This document shows positions 1-7,845 of a stretch of DNA of 64,000 nucleotides, piece by piece. Position 1 is the stretch's first letter. Each line of letters begins with the position of its first letter. A program made the translations under genes and the position numbers. The notes beneath the pieces were generated by a model, which saw only the letters and a list, made by a program, of their open reading frames with translations, was not told where the DNA came from and searched no databases. Source of the stretch: Commensalibacter melissae (GTDB lineage: Bacteria > Pseudomonadota > Alphaproteobacteria > Acetobacterales > Acetobacteraceae); NCBI RefSeq assembly GCF_003691365.1, contig NZ_CP033087.1, positions 386,501-450,500 of the forward strand, written 5' to 3'.

Positions 1-1
1 T

Positions 2-316
2 TATATTCGGAACGATCTTTCTTGGACTTTACCAACGGATGATATGCATTGTGGAGATTATCAGGCTTTTTGCGATTTTTTTCTGGATAAGTCAGAGCTT
101 TACGGTTCTTTGGATGCAGGAATGACACGAGCCGTCTATGCTACCCCTTATCATGTTGACAAGCCAAAAGTCGGCAATATCGGGAGTGGAGGAATAGGGC
201 TAAGAAAAAAAGATGGAATTTTTATGTGGGATGCATCGGTGACGCATGCCTTTACCCCGTCTATTCTTGCCCCAGAAGGATGGATTGCTGGTTTTGCGTT
301 TGGTATAAGCCTTTAA
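2..316 (+). CDS. C-terminal end of a probable outer-membrane beta-barrel protein (partial)
   Basis: The reading frame is open from the first complete codon of the window to a TAA at 314-316, so the gene begins upstream; an internal ATG at 44 is probably not its start. The last 50 residues alternate polar and hydrophobic residues with many glycines (IGSGGIGLRKKDGIFMWDA, then WIAGFAFGISL), like the closing strands of a beta-barrel. The pattern resembles the C-terminus of two-partner secretion transporters (ShlB/FhaC type), but the last residue is Leu rather than the usual aromatic one. Family assignment is a weak inference; the upstream sequence would settle it. Confidence 0.4.
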   Translation, partial: YIRNDLSWTLPTDDMHCGDYQAFCDFFLDKSELYGSLDAGMTRAVYATPYHVDKPKVGNIGSGGIGLRKKDGIFMWDASVTHAFTPSILAPEGWIAGFAFGISL

Positions 317-396
317 ATTTTTTATAGATTAAGAATTTTCTTTAAAATATCATTGTTAAAGATGAATTTAACAAGATAAATGGATAAAGGAAATAT

Positions 397-1308
397 ATGT
401 CTGCAGCCTTGACCCAGACCGAATTGATTGCTGTGTTGGTATCAATTATAGATTATATGCCTTATGTTATGACAATTCATAAGGGATCAACGCTTCCATC
501 TGGTTCTTTTGAGCCGGGACATCAAAGTTTACAAGCTGGATTGCGCGCTTGGATTCATCAACAAACACGTTATCCCGTCGGTTTTTTGGAACAACTTTAT
601 ACTTTTGCAGATCAAGACCGCATATACAATCAACCTCAAGTTCGAACCATTTCGATTAGCTATCTTGGACTTGTGCGTCATCAAGATTTCAGTCTAAACG
701 AAACGGAATGGCATGGTTGGTATGAATATTTTCCATGGGAAAATGAATTAAAACCAGCTGTAAAAAATATACGAGAAACAATAATCGGGGCTTTATATGA
801 ATGGCAGAGCCGGAAAACGGAAGATACGGAACAAACAAAACGTCGTATTGAATTTTTATTTGGTCTCAATGGATATGTCTGGAATGAAGATCTTATTTTA
901 CAGCGCTATGAATTGTTATATGAGGCAGGCATGGTTCCGGAAGCAGGGAATAGATATCTAGAAAGGAAAGATTTTGCTGGTCAGGGTATGTTTGCTGATC
1001 ATCGACGGATTTTAGCTACAGCAATTGCGCGGTTAAGGGCACAAATAAAATACAAGGCCTTGGTATTTGAACTAATGCCGACAGAATTCACTTTGTTGCA
1101 ATTGCAAAAAACCATTGAACGTATCATAGGGCGTTCTTTGCACAAGTCTAATTTTAGGCGAATGATTGAACAACAGAATTTGATTGAGGAGACTGGTCAT
1201 ATTACTGACCAGTATCGTGGCAGACCTGCAAAACTTTTTAGGTACCAAAAGTCAATTGTTGATGCCAGAGCAATGTCCGGATCAAAATTGCCATTGGTAA
1301 GGAATTGA
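397..1308 (+). CDS. nrtR: NrtR-like Nudix-related transcriptional regulator of NAD synthesis
   Basis: This 303-aa protein has the two-part layout of NrtR repressors. A Nudix-hydrolase-like domain (about residues 5-170, with the family block VGFLEQLYTFADQDR) is followed by a winged helix-turn-helix (about 220-290, including FTLLQLQKTIERIIGRS and RGRPAKLFRY). NrtR proteins repress NAD biosynthesis and salvage genes and sense ADP-ribose or related Nudix substrates. The neighbour 66 bp downstream is nadA, in the same direction, with a perfect palindrome in between, which fits local control of nadABC. The ATG start is preceded by an AAGGA-type site. Which ligand it senses cannot be read from the sequence. 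An alternative is a true Nudix hydrolase, but the C-terminal DNA-binding domain argues against that. Confidence 0.85.
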   Translation: MSAALTQTELIAVLVSIIDYMPYVMTIHKGSTLPSGSFEPGHQSLQAGLRAWIHQQTRYPVGFLEQLYTFADQDRIYNQPQVRTISISYLGLVRHQDFSLNETEWHGWYEYFPWENELKPAVKNIRETIIGALYEWQSRKTEDTEQTKRRIEFLFGLNGYVWNEDLILQRYELLYEAGMVPEAGNRYLERKDFAGQGMFADHRRILATAIARLRAQIKYKALVFELMPTEFTLLQLQKTIERIIGRSLHKSNFRRMIEQQNLIEETGHITDQYRGRPAKLFRYQKSIVDARAMSGSKLPLVRN

Positions 1309-1334
1309 CATTCTTTATATTTTAAGGATAAAAT
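1305..1334 (+). promoter_or_regulatory. Predicted nadA promoter
   Basis: A perfect -35 TTGACA (1305-1310) overlaps the nrtR stop codon. A -10 TAAAAT (1329-1334) follows after an 18-bp spacer, so transcription should start near 1341, just at the palindrome that precedes nadA. Confidence 0.5.
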
Positions 1335-1342
1335 GGCATATA

Positions 1343-1361
1343 TATACTCAAATTGAGTATA
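1343..1361 (+). promoter_or_regulatory. Perfect 9-1-9 palindrome, candidate NrtR operator
   Basis: TATACTCAA, one central A, then TTGAGTATA form an exact inverted repeat. It lies just after the predicted -10 box and immediately before the AAGGAG ribosome-binding site of nadA (ATG 1375). Its position would block initiation or early elongation. Known NrtR sites are AT-rich palindromes of about this length; binding by the adjacent NrtR-like protein is an inference. Confidence 0.6.
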
Positions 1362-1374
1362 AAAGGAGAGTGAC

Positions 1375-2343
1375 ATGCGGCAGGGACTACCTGATTATTT
1401 AGAAAATAAACTGGGCAGAATTGCTGCTGCCCCGGAACGAATGAGTTTAACAAAAAAAATTCAACGTGTTAACCAGCTAAAAAAAGAACGTAATGCGGTT
1501 ATTCTGGCGCATAATTATCAAATTCCAAAAATTTTCCATACGGTTGCTGATATCGTTGGGGATAGTCTTGCTTTGGCACGGGAGGCTGAAAAAATTGACG
1601 CGGATGTCATTGTTGTAGCAGGCGTACATTTTATGGCAGAAACGACAAAATTACTCAACCCTGATAAAACAGTTCTTATTCCCGACTTGAAGGCTGGTTG
1701 TTCTTTGGCTGAATCTATTACGGCAGAGGATGTAATGGGATTACGTAAGAAATATCCAGGTATTCCTATTATTACGTATGTGAACACTTCAGCGGCGGTT
1801 AAAGCGGCTTCGGATATTTGTTGTACATCGGGGAACGCCAAAAAGGTTGTTGAAGCGCTTGGAGTTCCGAGGGTTATCATGATTCCTGATGAGTATCTGG
1901 CACAAAATGTTGCAAAACAAACCAACGTCGAGATTCTGACATGGAAGGGGCATTGTGAAGTTCATGAAAGATTTACATCAAAGGAAATCAAACAGTTGAA
2001 AGCTGAATATTCAGAAGCTGCAATTCTGGTGCATCCTGAATCCCCTCCTGAGGTGATTGAAGCGGCTGATTTTTCTGGATCTACGGCTGAAATGTCAGAT
2101 TTCATCAAGCAAAAGAGATCTGATGAAGTGATTCTGCTGACTGAATGTTCAATGAGTGACAATCTGGCAGTAGTACATCCAGATATCAAATTTATTCGTG
2201 TATGTAATCTATGTCCTCATATGCAGCGTATCACATTGGATAATATTTTGACTTCGTTGGAAGAAAATAAATATGAAATTACGATTGATTCATCTATTGC
2301 TGATAAGGCACGCCTTTCCATCAAAAGGATGTTAGAAATATGA
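1375..2343 (+). CDS. nadA: Quinolinate synthase NadA
   Basis: NadA condenses iminoaspartate with dihydroxyacetone phosphate to give quinolinate, the second step of de novo NAD synthesis, using a [4Fe-4S] cluster. The 322-aa product carries the family blocks ILAHNYQIP (about 43-51), VVAGVHFMAETTKLL (about 80-94) and PDLKAGCSLAES. The three cluster cysteines are visible as Cys109, Cys194 (KGHCEVH) and Cys280 (CNLCPHMQRITLDN). The start follows an AAGGAG site. It overlaps nadB by 4 bp (ATGA), so the two are probably translationally coupled, as expected for enzymes that pass on unstable iminoaspartate. Confidence 0.97.
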   Translation: MRQGLPDYLENKLGRIAAAPERMSLTKKIQRVNQLKKERNAVILAHNYQIPKIFHTVADIVGDSLALAREAEKIDADVIVVAGVHFMAETTKLLNPDKTVLIPDLKAGCSLAESITAEDVMGLRKKYPGIPIITYVNTSAAVKAASDICCTSGNAKKVVEALGVPRVIMIPDEYLAQNVAKQTNVEILTWKGHCEVHERFTSKEIKQLKAEYSEAAILVHPESPPEVIEAADFSGSTAEMSDFIKQKRSDEVILLTECSMSDNLAVVHPDIKFIRVCNLCPHMQRITLDNILTSLEENKYEITIDSSIADKARLSIKRMLEI

Positions 2344-3860
2344 AAAACATTATGCAGTCACCTGTTGTTGTGATTGGCAGTGGATTGGCTGGATTAATGA
2401 CGGCATTACAACTTGCGTCATTGCCGGTTTTGCTTTTGACGCAGGGAAAGATAGGACATGAGACATCCAGTATTTATGCGCAAGGTGGAATTGCGGCTGC
2501 CAGTCATGAAGAGAAAGACAGCTCCGCACATATAGAGGATACTTTAAGGGCTGGAGCGGGATTATGTGATCAAAAAGCTGTCGCCACCATATTGGATGAT
2601 GGAAGAAAGGCAATTGAAGTATTGGAGAAATATGGTGTTATTTTTGATCATGATCGCCATGGCAGGCCTAGGCTCGGATTAGAGGGTGCACATAGTCATC
2701 GGAGAATTTTTCATATTGATGGAGACGCTTCCGGGCGGGGTATTATCAAAGCGTTGACAGAGGCGGTCTTGCGAACCCCCTCAATAACTGTAATGGAAAA
2801 CACCATTGCGGTTCGTCTTCTAAAGGATAAAAATAAAATAAGGGGAGTAATAGCCCAAATAGAAGGTCAATTCAGGTCAATCGTGACATCCACTATTGTG
2901 TTGGCCACCGGTGGTATTGGCGGGTTATTTGAGGAAAGTACAAATCCTCTGCAAAATTATGGTCAAGGTCTGATTTTGGCGGCTGATATTGGTGCTGTAT
3001 TAGCTGATCTGGAATTTATTCAGTTTCATCCAACCGCACTTGATGCAAATATTTTTCCAAAGACTTTAATCAGCGAGGCGGTTCGTGGGGAAGGGGCTGT
3101 TTTGGTTAATAGTGATAACCAACGGTTTCTGGCCAATACAGAAGGACAGGAATTGGCACCCCGTGATGTTGTGGCAAGAGCAATTTATCATCAGACTATT
3201 CAGGGTAAAAAAGTTTATCTTGATGCCAGAAAGGCTTTAGGAAAAGGTTTCAAGACACGTTTTCCAACCATTGCACAGTTATGTCATCAAGTCGGTATTG
3301 ACCCTTCAATGGATTTGATTCCTGTCAAACCCGTTGAACATTTTCATATGGGGGGCATTATGACAAATTTGAATGGAGAAACAACGGTAAAAGGTTTGTG
3401 GGCAGTGGGTGAGGTTGCTTCTACGGGTTTACATGGAGCAAATCGTTTGGCCAGTAATTCACTGCTGGAAGCTACAGTTATGGCCATGCGGGCAGCCAAG
3501 GCAATTTTGGATAATCATCCTTCCATTCAAAGTAATGATAATGAGATAGATGAAACTGGGATTGTGATTTCTGACCGTTTACCTTTTGTAAAAAAGATAA
3601 TGCAGAAAGATTTAAATATCATTCGGGATGAGGATACTTTGAGATCGGCAATTCGGCAGTTTCTTACCCTGGTTAATGAACATGATGATCAATATGTCCT
3701 TAATCCAGAACAAATTGCCATGATGATAGCAGTGAGTGCGTTCTTGCGGAAAGAATCTCGTGGGGCACATTATCGACAGGATTATCCCGCTACGCTTGAA
3801 AAAGCCAATCGATCTTTCATCAGTTTTGATCAGGCATATCAGTATGCCAAGACATTATGA
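2340..3860 (+). CDS. nadB: L-aspartate oxidase NadB
   Basis: A flavoprotein that oxidises L-aspartate to iminoaspartate for NadA. The 506-aa sequence has an N-terminal FAD-binding motif (VIGSGLAGLMTALQLA, about 11-26) and succinate-dehydrogenase/fumarate-reductase family blocks: SIYAQGGIAAA, HSHRRIFHIDGDASGR, ATGGIGGLFEESTNP, QFHPTALD, EAVRGEGAVLVN, HFHMGGIMT and GLHGANRLASNSLLEA. Length is close to the usual 510-540 aa. It starts inside the end of nadA and is followed after 57 bp by nadC, completing the nadABC operon. Confidence 0.97.
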   Translation: MKNIMQSPVVVIGSGLAGLMTALQLASLPVLLLTQGKIGHETSSIYAQGGIAAASHEEKDSSAHIEDTLRAGAGLCDQKAVATILDDGRKAIEVLEKYGVIFDHDRHGRPRLGLEGAHSHRRIFHIDGDASGRGIIKALTEAVLRTPSITVMENTIAVRLLKDKNKIRGVIAQIEGQFRSIVTSTIVLATGGIGGLFEESTNPLQNYGQGLILAADIGAVLADLEFIQFHPTALDANIFPKTLISEAVRGEGAVLVNSDNQRFLANTEGQELAPRDVVARAIYHQTIQGKKVYLDARKALGKGFKTRFPTIAQLCHQVGIDPSMDLIPVKPVEHFHMGGIMTNLNGETTVKGLWAVGEVASTGLHGANRLASNSLLEATVMAMRAAKAILDNHPSIQSNDNEIDETGIVISDRLPFVKKIMQKDLNIIRDEDTLRSAIRQFLTLVNEHDDQYVLNPEQIAMMIAVSAFLRKESRGAHYRQDYPATLEKANRSFISFDQAYQYAKTL

Positions 3861-3917
3861 TGTTATTATATGAAATTAGTTTGTATATTATAGATTTATC
3901 AGAATATAGAGGTGACT

Positions 3918-4769
3918 ATGTCGATTCCAGCTTTGCCCCATATCCTAATTGAACCCATTATTCGCAATGCGTTATTGGAAGATCTAGGATTGGCTGGGGA
4001 TATAACCACTAATGCAGTTATTGATGAAAATCACCACTCCAAAGTGGCGATGGTTTCAAGAGAGACTGGTATATTGTCAGGAATGGATATCGCTTCAATG
4101 GCTTTTACCTTAATTGATCCATTAGTTAATGTAGATTTAAAGAAAAAGGATGGAGATATATTGAAGCCGGGAGATGTGATAGCAATTATTGAAGGGTCAT
4201 CCCGTGCAATTCTGACAGGTGAGAGAACAGCCTTGAATTTCATGAGCCATCTATCTGGAATTGCCTCGGTAACTCATAAGATTGTCAAATCTATTGAAGG
4301 AACCAAAACACAGGTTGTTTGTACGAGAAAAACAACACCAGGCTTACGCATGATGGAAAAATATGCCGTGCGGTGTGGTGGTGGAATGAACCATCGTTTT
4401 GCCTTATATGATGCAGTTTTGATTAAAGATAATCATATTGCAATCGCGGGTGGAATACGTAAGACGCTTGAACAGGCTAAAAAAAATGCAGGGCATATGG
4501 TTAAAATTGAAATAGAAGTGGATACGCTGGATCAATTAAAAGAAGTCATGGCATTGGGTGTTGATGCCGTTTTGCTAGATAATATGGATCCTGAAACTTT
4601 AAAAGAGGCGGTTGCGATTGTTAATCAACGTGCCATCACAGAAGCTTCGGGGCGTATCAATCCCGATACGGCTCGGACAATTGCTGAAAGCGGTGTTGAC
4701 TTGATTTCTGTAGGTTGGATAACCCATAGTGCGCCTATTCTCGATATAGGACTTGATTTTATATCGTGA
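3918..4769 (+). CDS. nadC: Nicotinate-nucleotide pyrophosphorylase (carboxylating) NadC
   Basis: NadC converts quinolinate and PRPP to nicotinate mononucleotide, the last de novo step before the shared NAD pathway. The signature TRKTTPGLRMMEKYAV with GGGMNHRFALYDAVLIKDNH (about residues 135-177) is intact, as is the phosphate-binding end (SGVDLISVGWIT). I place the start at the ATG at 3918 because AGAGG (3908-3912) is correctly spaced for it; an in-frame GTG at 3912 overlaps that site and is less likely. This gives 283 aa, normal for the family. It is the last gene of the NAD operon. Confidence 0.95.
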   Translation: MSIPALPHILIEPIIRNALLEDLGLAGDITTNAVIDENHHSKVAMVSRETGILSGMDIASMAFTLIDPLVNVDLKKKDGDILKPGDVIAIIEGSSRAILTGERTALNFMSHLSGIASVTHKIVKSIEGTKTQVVCTRKTTPGLRMMEKYAVRCGGGMNHRFALYDAVLIKDNHIAIAGGIRKTLEQAKKNAGHMVKIEIEVDTLDQLKEVMALGVDAVLLDNMDPETLKEAVAIVNQRAITEASGRINPDTARTIAESGVDLISVGWITHSAPILDIGLDFIS

Positions 4770-4798
4770 TAGATGAACAAACAAAAGGTTTCCAGTAA

Positions 4799-5452
4799 TG
4801 GAAAAGGATCATTTTATGCAAATGGAGGAATTCATTACATACTGTCAGGCTGGACATTCCATTTCCACTAATGAGAAAGAATTGATGCAGCTGTTATACC
4901 AATGTGCCTTTGAAGCGCAAAAAATAATAATGGAATTAAACAAATAGTTTTCATACGCAAAAAGAAATCGTTGATATATTCAATAGTCTGACAGGAAAAA
5001 CTGTAGATTCATCTTTTGTTTGATTTCCTCCTTTTTATACTGATTTCGGTAAAAACATTCATATTGGTAAAAATATATTTTTTAATACAAATTGTTCTTT
5101 TCAGGATAGGGGAGGAATCCTTATTGGTGATCACAGTGCTATAGGCATGAATGTTATGATTGCTGCATTAAATCATGGTTTGTGGATATAAGAGATCGTG
5201 GTACGATATATCCATCTCCTGTTAAGATTGGAAAACATGTTTGGATAGGCTCCAATGTCACAATTTTGTCTGGTGTTACTATTCATGATTTTTCAATAAT
5301 CGGTGCCGGTGCTGTTGTAACTAAAAATGTACCCTCTCTAAAAGTGTTTATGCAGGTGGGCCGGCAAAATGGATAAAAAATATATAGAAAGATATATATG
5401 ATGCATCTACCGCCATTGACCACAAAATTATTGAACAAATTCAAAATAACTG
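4799..5452 (+). pseudogene. Decayed hexapeptide-repeat O-acetyltransferase (maltose/nodulation acetyltransferase type)
   Basis: Fragments of one acetyltransferase are spread over different frames. An N-terminal maltose-acetyltransferase-like piece begins at ATG 4799 and ends at a TAG at 4946. A second piece (KNIHIGKNIFFNTNCSF, GILIGDHSAIGMNVM, AALNHG) carries an internal TGA. A third, from about 5182, reads TIYPSPVKIGKHVWIGSN and IIGAGAVVTKNVPS. The usual last strand (AGGPAKWIKNI) sits in yet another frame near 5354-5390. At least two frameshifts and two stops are needed to explain this, so the gene is dead. The left-handed beta-helix hexapeptide pattern (IGxxV/IGAGA) is clear; the acceptor sugar cannot be told. 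Confidence 0.8.
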
Positions 5453-5469
5453 AAAATTACAATTTTGTA

Positions 5470-6678
5470 TTATTGAACAGGAACACAATTCATTCTTTTT
5501 ACTTTTAGCAAATTACAAGCCTGTAAGGCTGTTGCATAGCTTAATCCTCCTAATTTGGCTCGGTATAATGTTTTTCCGTTTTTCTGAACGGTTTCAATAT
5601 TTGGATACGCCAGGACCAGTAAACTGGCGGCTTTTTGTTTTGCGATTGCAATTGCGTGATTAGCTAAATCTGGGGATGTAAAAGCTCCAACCTGAATATT
5701 CCAGTTACCTTTTGTTGATATATAATAATGTCTACTGCTAGGAGAGGTTCGAATAATAGAAGGGGCTTTGGGTTTTGTTGAATAATAAGCATTGGATGAA
5801 GTTGAATTGTTATGGACATTTGCATCATATGCAGGATGATAATTGGATGGAACAATCATGATTGGAGGTTCATTGGCATTGTCTGATGCAATTGCATGTT
5901 CATTATCTTTGACAATGAATTTTTTAAGTTCGTTTTTACTTTCAGAAGGCATAACCTGTGCTGTTGTAACCATTTGAACGGGGCTATAGGTTTTCGGTGA
6001 ATAATAAGCCTCGAGTGGTAATGGGGTACGAGTATTTTTTTTGGCGTAAGGTCCGCCAAAAATTGCAAAAGGTCCACTCATAGGTACTGAATTCCCCAGA
6101 TTGGGAGTGACGGAAATCATGTAGTTTTTGGTTGCCTTTGGCAATGCGGTTCCTCTTTTTAGATAGGCATCCAAAGTTCCAGGTCCACCATGGTAAGCTG
6201 CAACAAAGCCGGGAGCACCGTATTTATTATACAAGGTGCGGATATATCCCGTACCAGCCATGATATTATCATGCGGATCATATACGTCATTTCCCAAATT
6301 ATAGCGTTTTGCTAAATCTTTATAAGTTGTTGACTTGATTTGCATCAATCCCTTTGCTCCATGAGGTGAAGTGACTGGCCGTTTGTTATAATATTGATAT
6401 CCTCTCGTTTCCTGTAAAATGATGGCCCGTATCCATTGATCAGGAACATTGAAACGTTGTGAGGATTGATTGATATATGGACCCCACGGATCAAGAGGGG
6501 GACCCGGAGGGTTCCATTTTTTAGGATAGCCAGGCATGTAATTGCTATATCGTGAAGAAATGCCTCCTTTTCCATTATAAGAATGCTTTTCTCCACCACA
6601 GGCAGAGAGGCAAAGCAGGGAAAACAAAAGCAAAAATTGCATTGGAACATAAAAATTTTTGCAAATTGTTTCCTGCAT
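5470..6678 (-). CDS. Lytic transglycosylase lipoprotein with SLT and SPOR domains
   Basis: A 402-aa envelope protein. Residues 13-27 form a lipoprotein signal ending in LSAC (lipidated Cys27). Residues about 70-170 are a soluble lytic transglycosylase domain: the catalytic Glu90 is in ILQET, followed by HGAKGLMQIKSTTY, NIMAGTGYI and AAYHGGPG. A long low-complexity linker leads to a C-terminal SPOR domain (about 325-402, NWNIQVGAF), which binds denuded septal peptidoglycan. This layout resembles RlpA-like or MltC-like septal transglycosylases in role. The first ATG gives an unusually long n-region; an internal Met13 is an alternative start. It is transcribed alone, convergent to the decayed acetyltransferase. 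Confidence 0.88.
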   Translation of the reverse strand: MQETICKNFYVPMQFLLLFSLLCLSACGGEKHSYNGKGGISSRYSNYMPGYPKKWNPPGPPLDPWGPYINQSSQRFNVPDQWIRAIILQETRGYQYYNKRPVTSPHGAKGLMQIKSTTYKDLAKRYNLGNDVYDPHDNIMAGTGYIRTLYNKYGAPGFVAAYHGGPGTLDAYLKRGTALPKATKNYMISVTPNLGNSVPMSGPFAIFGGPYAKKNTRTPLPLEAYYSPKTYSPVQMVTTAQVMPSESKNELKKFIVKDNEHAIASDNANEPPIMIVPSNYHPAYDANVHNNSTSSNAYYSTKPKAPSIIRTSPSSRHYYISTKGNWNIQVGAFTSPDLANHAIAIAKQKAASLLVLAYPNIETVQKNGKTLYRAKLGGLSYATALQACNLLKVKRMNCVPVQ

Positions 6679-6814
6679 GGTTTTTTGATTTCTTTGAAAA
6701 ATACCGACTATAAAATTTAAGTTTCAGATGGTAACAGATATAATCATTTTTGTTAAAAACTATTCTATGATATTTGGTCAGAAATTGGAGATTATACAGT
6801 TTATTTTGAGTATT

Positions 6815-7714
6815 TCAGGTCGACATTGGAAAGGATATTTGTTTGGATAGCTGAATAAAAGCATCGAGATAATTAGTTAATTGGTCGGCCTTGCGTATTC
6901 CAATAAATAACTGTTTTGGAATCCCTTTTTTTCCTAGTTTGACAGGAAAGATTTCAAAGCGTTCTTTGTTTTCCTGTACCAACCAATGTGGTAGAGCCGT
7001 TACGCCTCGATTATTTTCAACCATTTGTAAAATTATATCCGTTGTTTCAATTGTTTTATGACGACGTGGCATTATACCCTTTGGTGCCATAAAGAGACTA
7101 TATATGTCCAGTCGAGTTGGTTCTACAGGATAAGTTAAAAGAGTTTCTGAGGACATTTGTTCTGGAGTGATATACGGTAAATTTCGGAAGGGATGTGAAG
7201 GTCCAACAATTAAGATCTGTTCATAATTAAAGACAGGTTCAAAATGGAGGTCAGACTTAATAATCGGGTCAGGGGTTATTAAGATGTCTATTTCATAATT
7301 CAGTAGCGCCCCTAAACCACCGAATTTAAATTTTTGTTTGACATCGAGTTCAACCTGAGGCCACTGTTTTAAGTAGGGTGAGGTTACTTTAAGCAGCCAT
7401 TGATAACAGGGATGACATTCCATGCCAATCTTTAGACTGCCAATACTCCCCTGCGCATATTGTTTCAATTTTGATTCATTATGTTCGATCTGAGGTAATA
7501 TGCGATGGGCCAGCGTCAATAATTCCTGTCCCGCCTGAGTTAGCTGCATGTATTTTCCCTCCCGTCGCCATAGGCTGACCTGCAAATTTTGTTCGAGTTT
7601 CCGGATGGCGTGGCTTAAGGCGGATTGTGTCAAACATAAATTGACAGCCGCGGCAGTCATTGATTTTTGCGTTTCGATTTCCTGAATGATTTTTAAATGA
7701 ATGATCTCAATCAT
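6815..7714 (-). CDS. LysR-family regulator divergent from metE (MetR-like)
   Basis: The 299-aa protein has an N-terminal LysR helix-turn-helix (about 1-62: SMTAAAVNLCLTQSALSHAI, RKLEQNLQVSLW) and a typical effector-binding domain. It is divergent from metE with 131 bp between them, the classical arrangement of metR and metE, and the early sequence is MetR-like (IEIIHLKIIQEIETQKSMTA). MetR activates methionine genes with homocysteine as co-effector. No convincing TGAA-N5-TTCA pair was found in the shared intergenic region, so assignment rests on homology pattern and position. Confidence 0.75.
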   Translation of the reverse strand: MIEIIHLKIIQEIETQKSMTAAAVNLCLTQSALSHAIRKLEQNLQVSLWRREGKYMQLTQAGQELLTLAHRILPQIEHNESKLKQYAQGSIGSLKIGMECHPCYQWLLKVTSPYLKQWPQVELDVKQKFKFGGLGALLNYEIDILITPDPIIKSDLHFEPVFNYEQILIVGPSHPFRNLPYITPEQMSSETLLTYPVEPTRLDIYSLFMAPKGIMPRRHKTIETTDIILQMVENNRGVTALPHWLVQENKERFEIFPVKLGKKGIPKQLFIGIRKADQLTNYLDAFIQLSKQISFPMST

Positions 7715-7845
7715 GAATGCAAGATTATATCCTATGAATAAAGTTAATGGATCGATGAAATAATATCATTTTATTTTATGCTGTTATCTGAATAGGGTGT
7801 TTAGAGCAAAATCCGATGTTGAATAGGCAAGTAAAGGAATAAAAA

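Noticed and set aside
355-372. GTTAAA/TTTAAC inverted repeat upstream of nrtR as an autoregulatory site
   Set aside because: It is short, AT-rich and differs from the palindrome at nadA, so chance is likely.
7715-7845. MetR operator or SAM riboswitch upstream of metE
   Set aside because: No TGAA-N5-TTCA pair or riboswitch core could be recognised in the short intergenic region.
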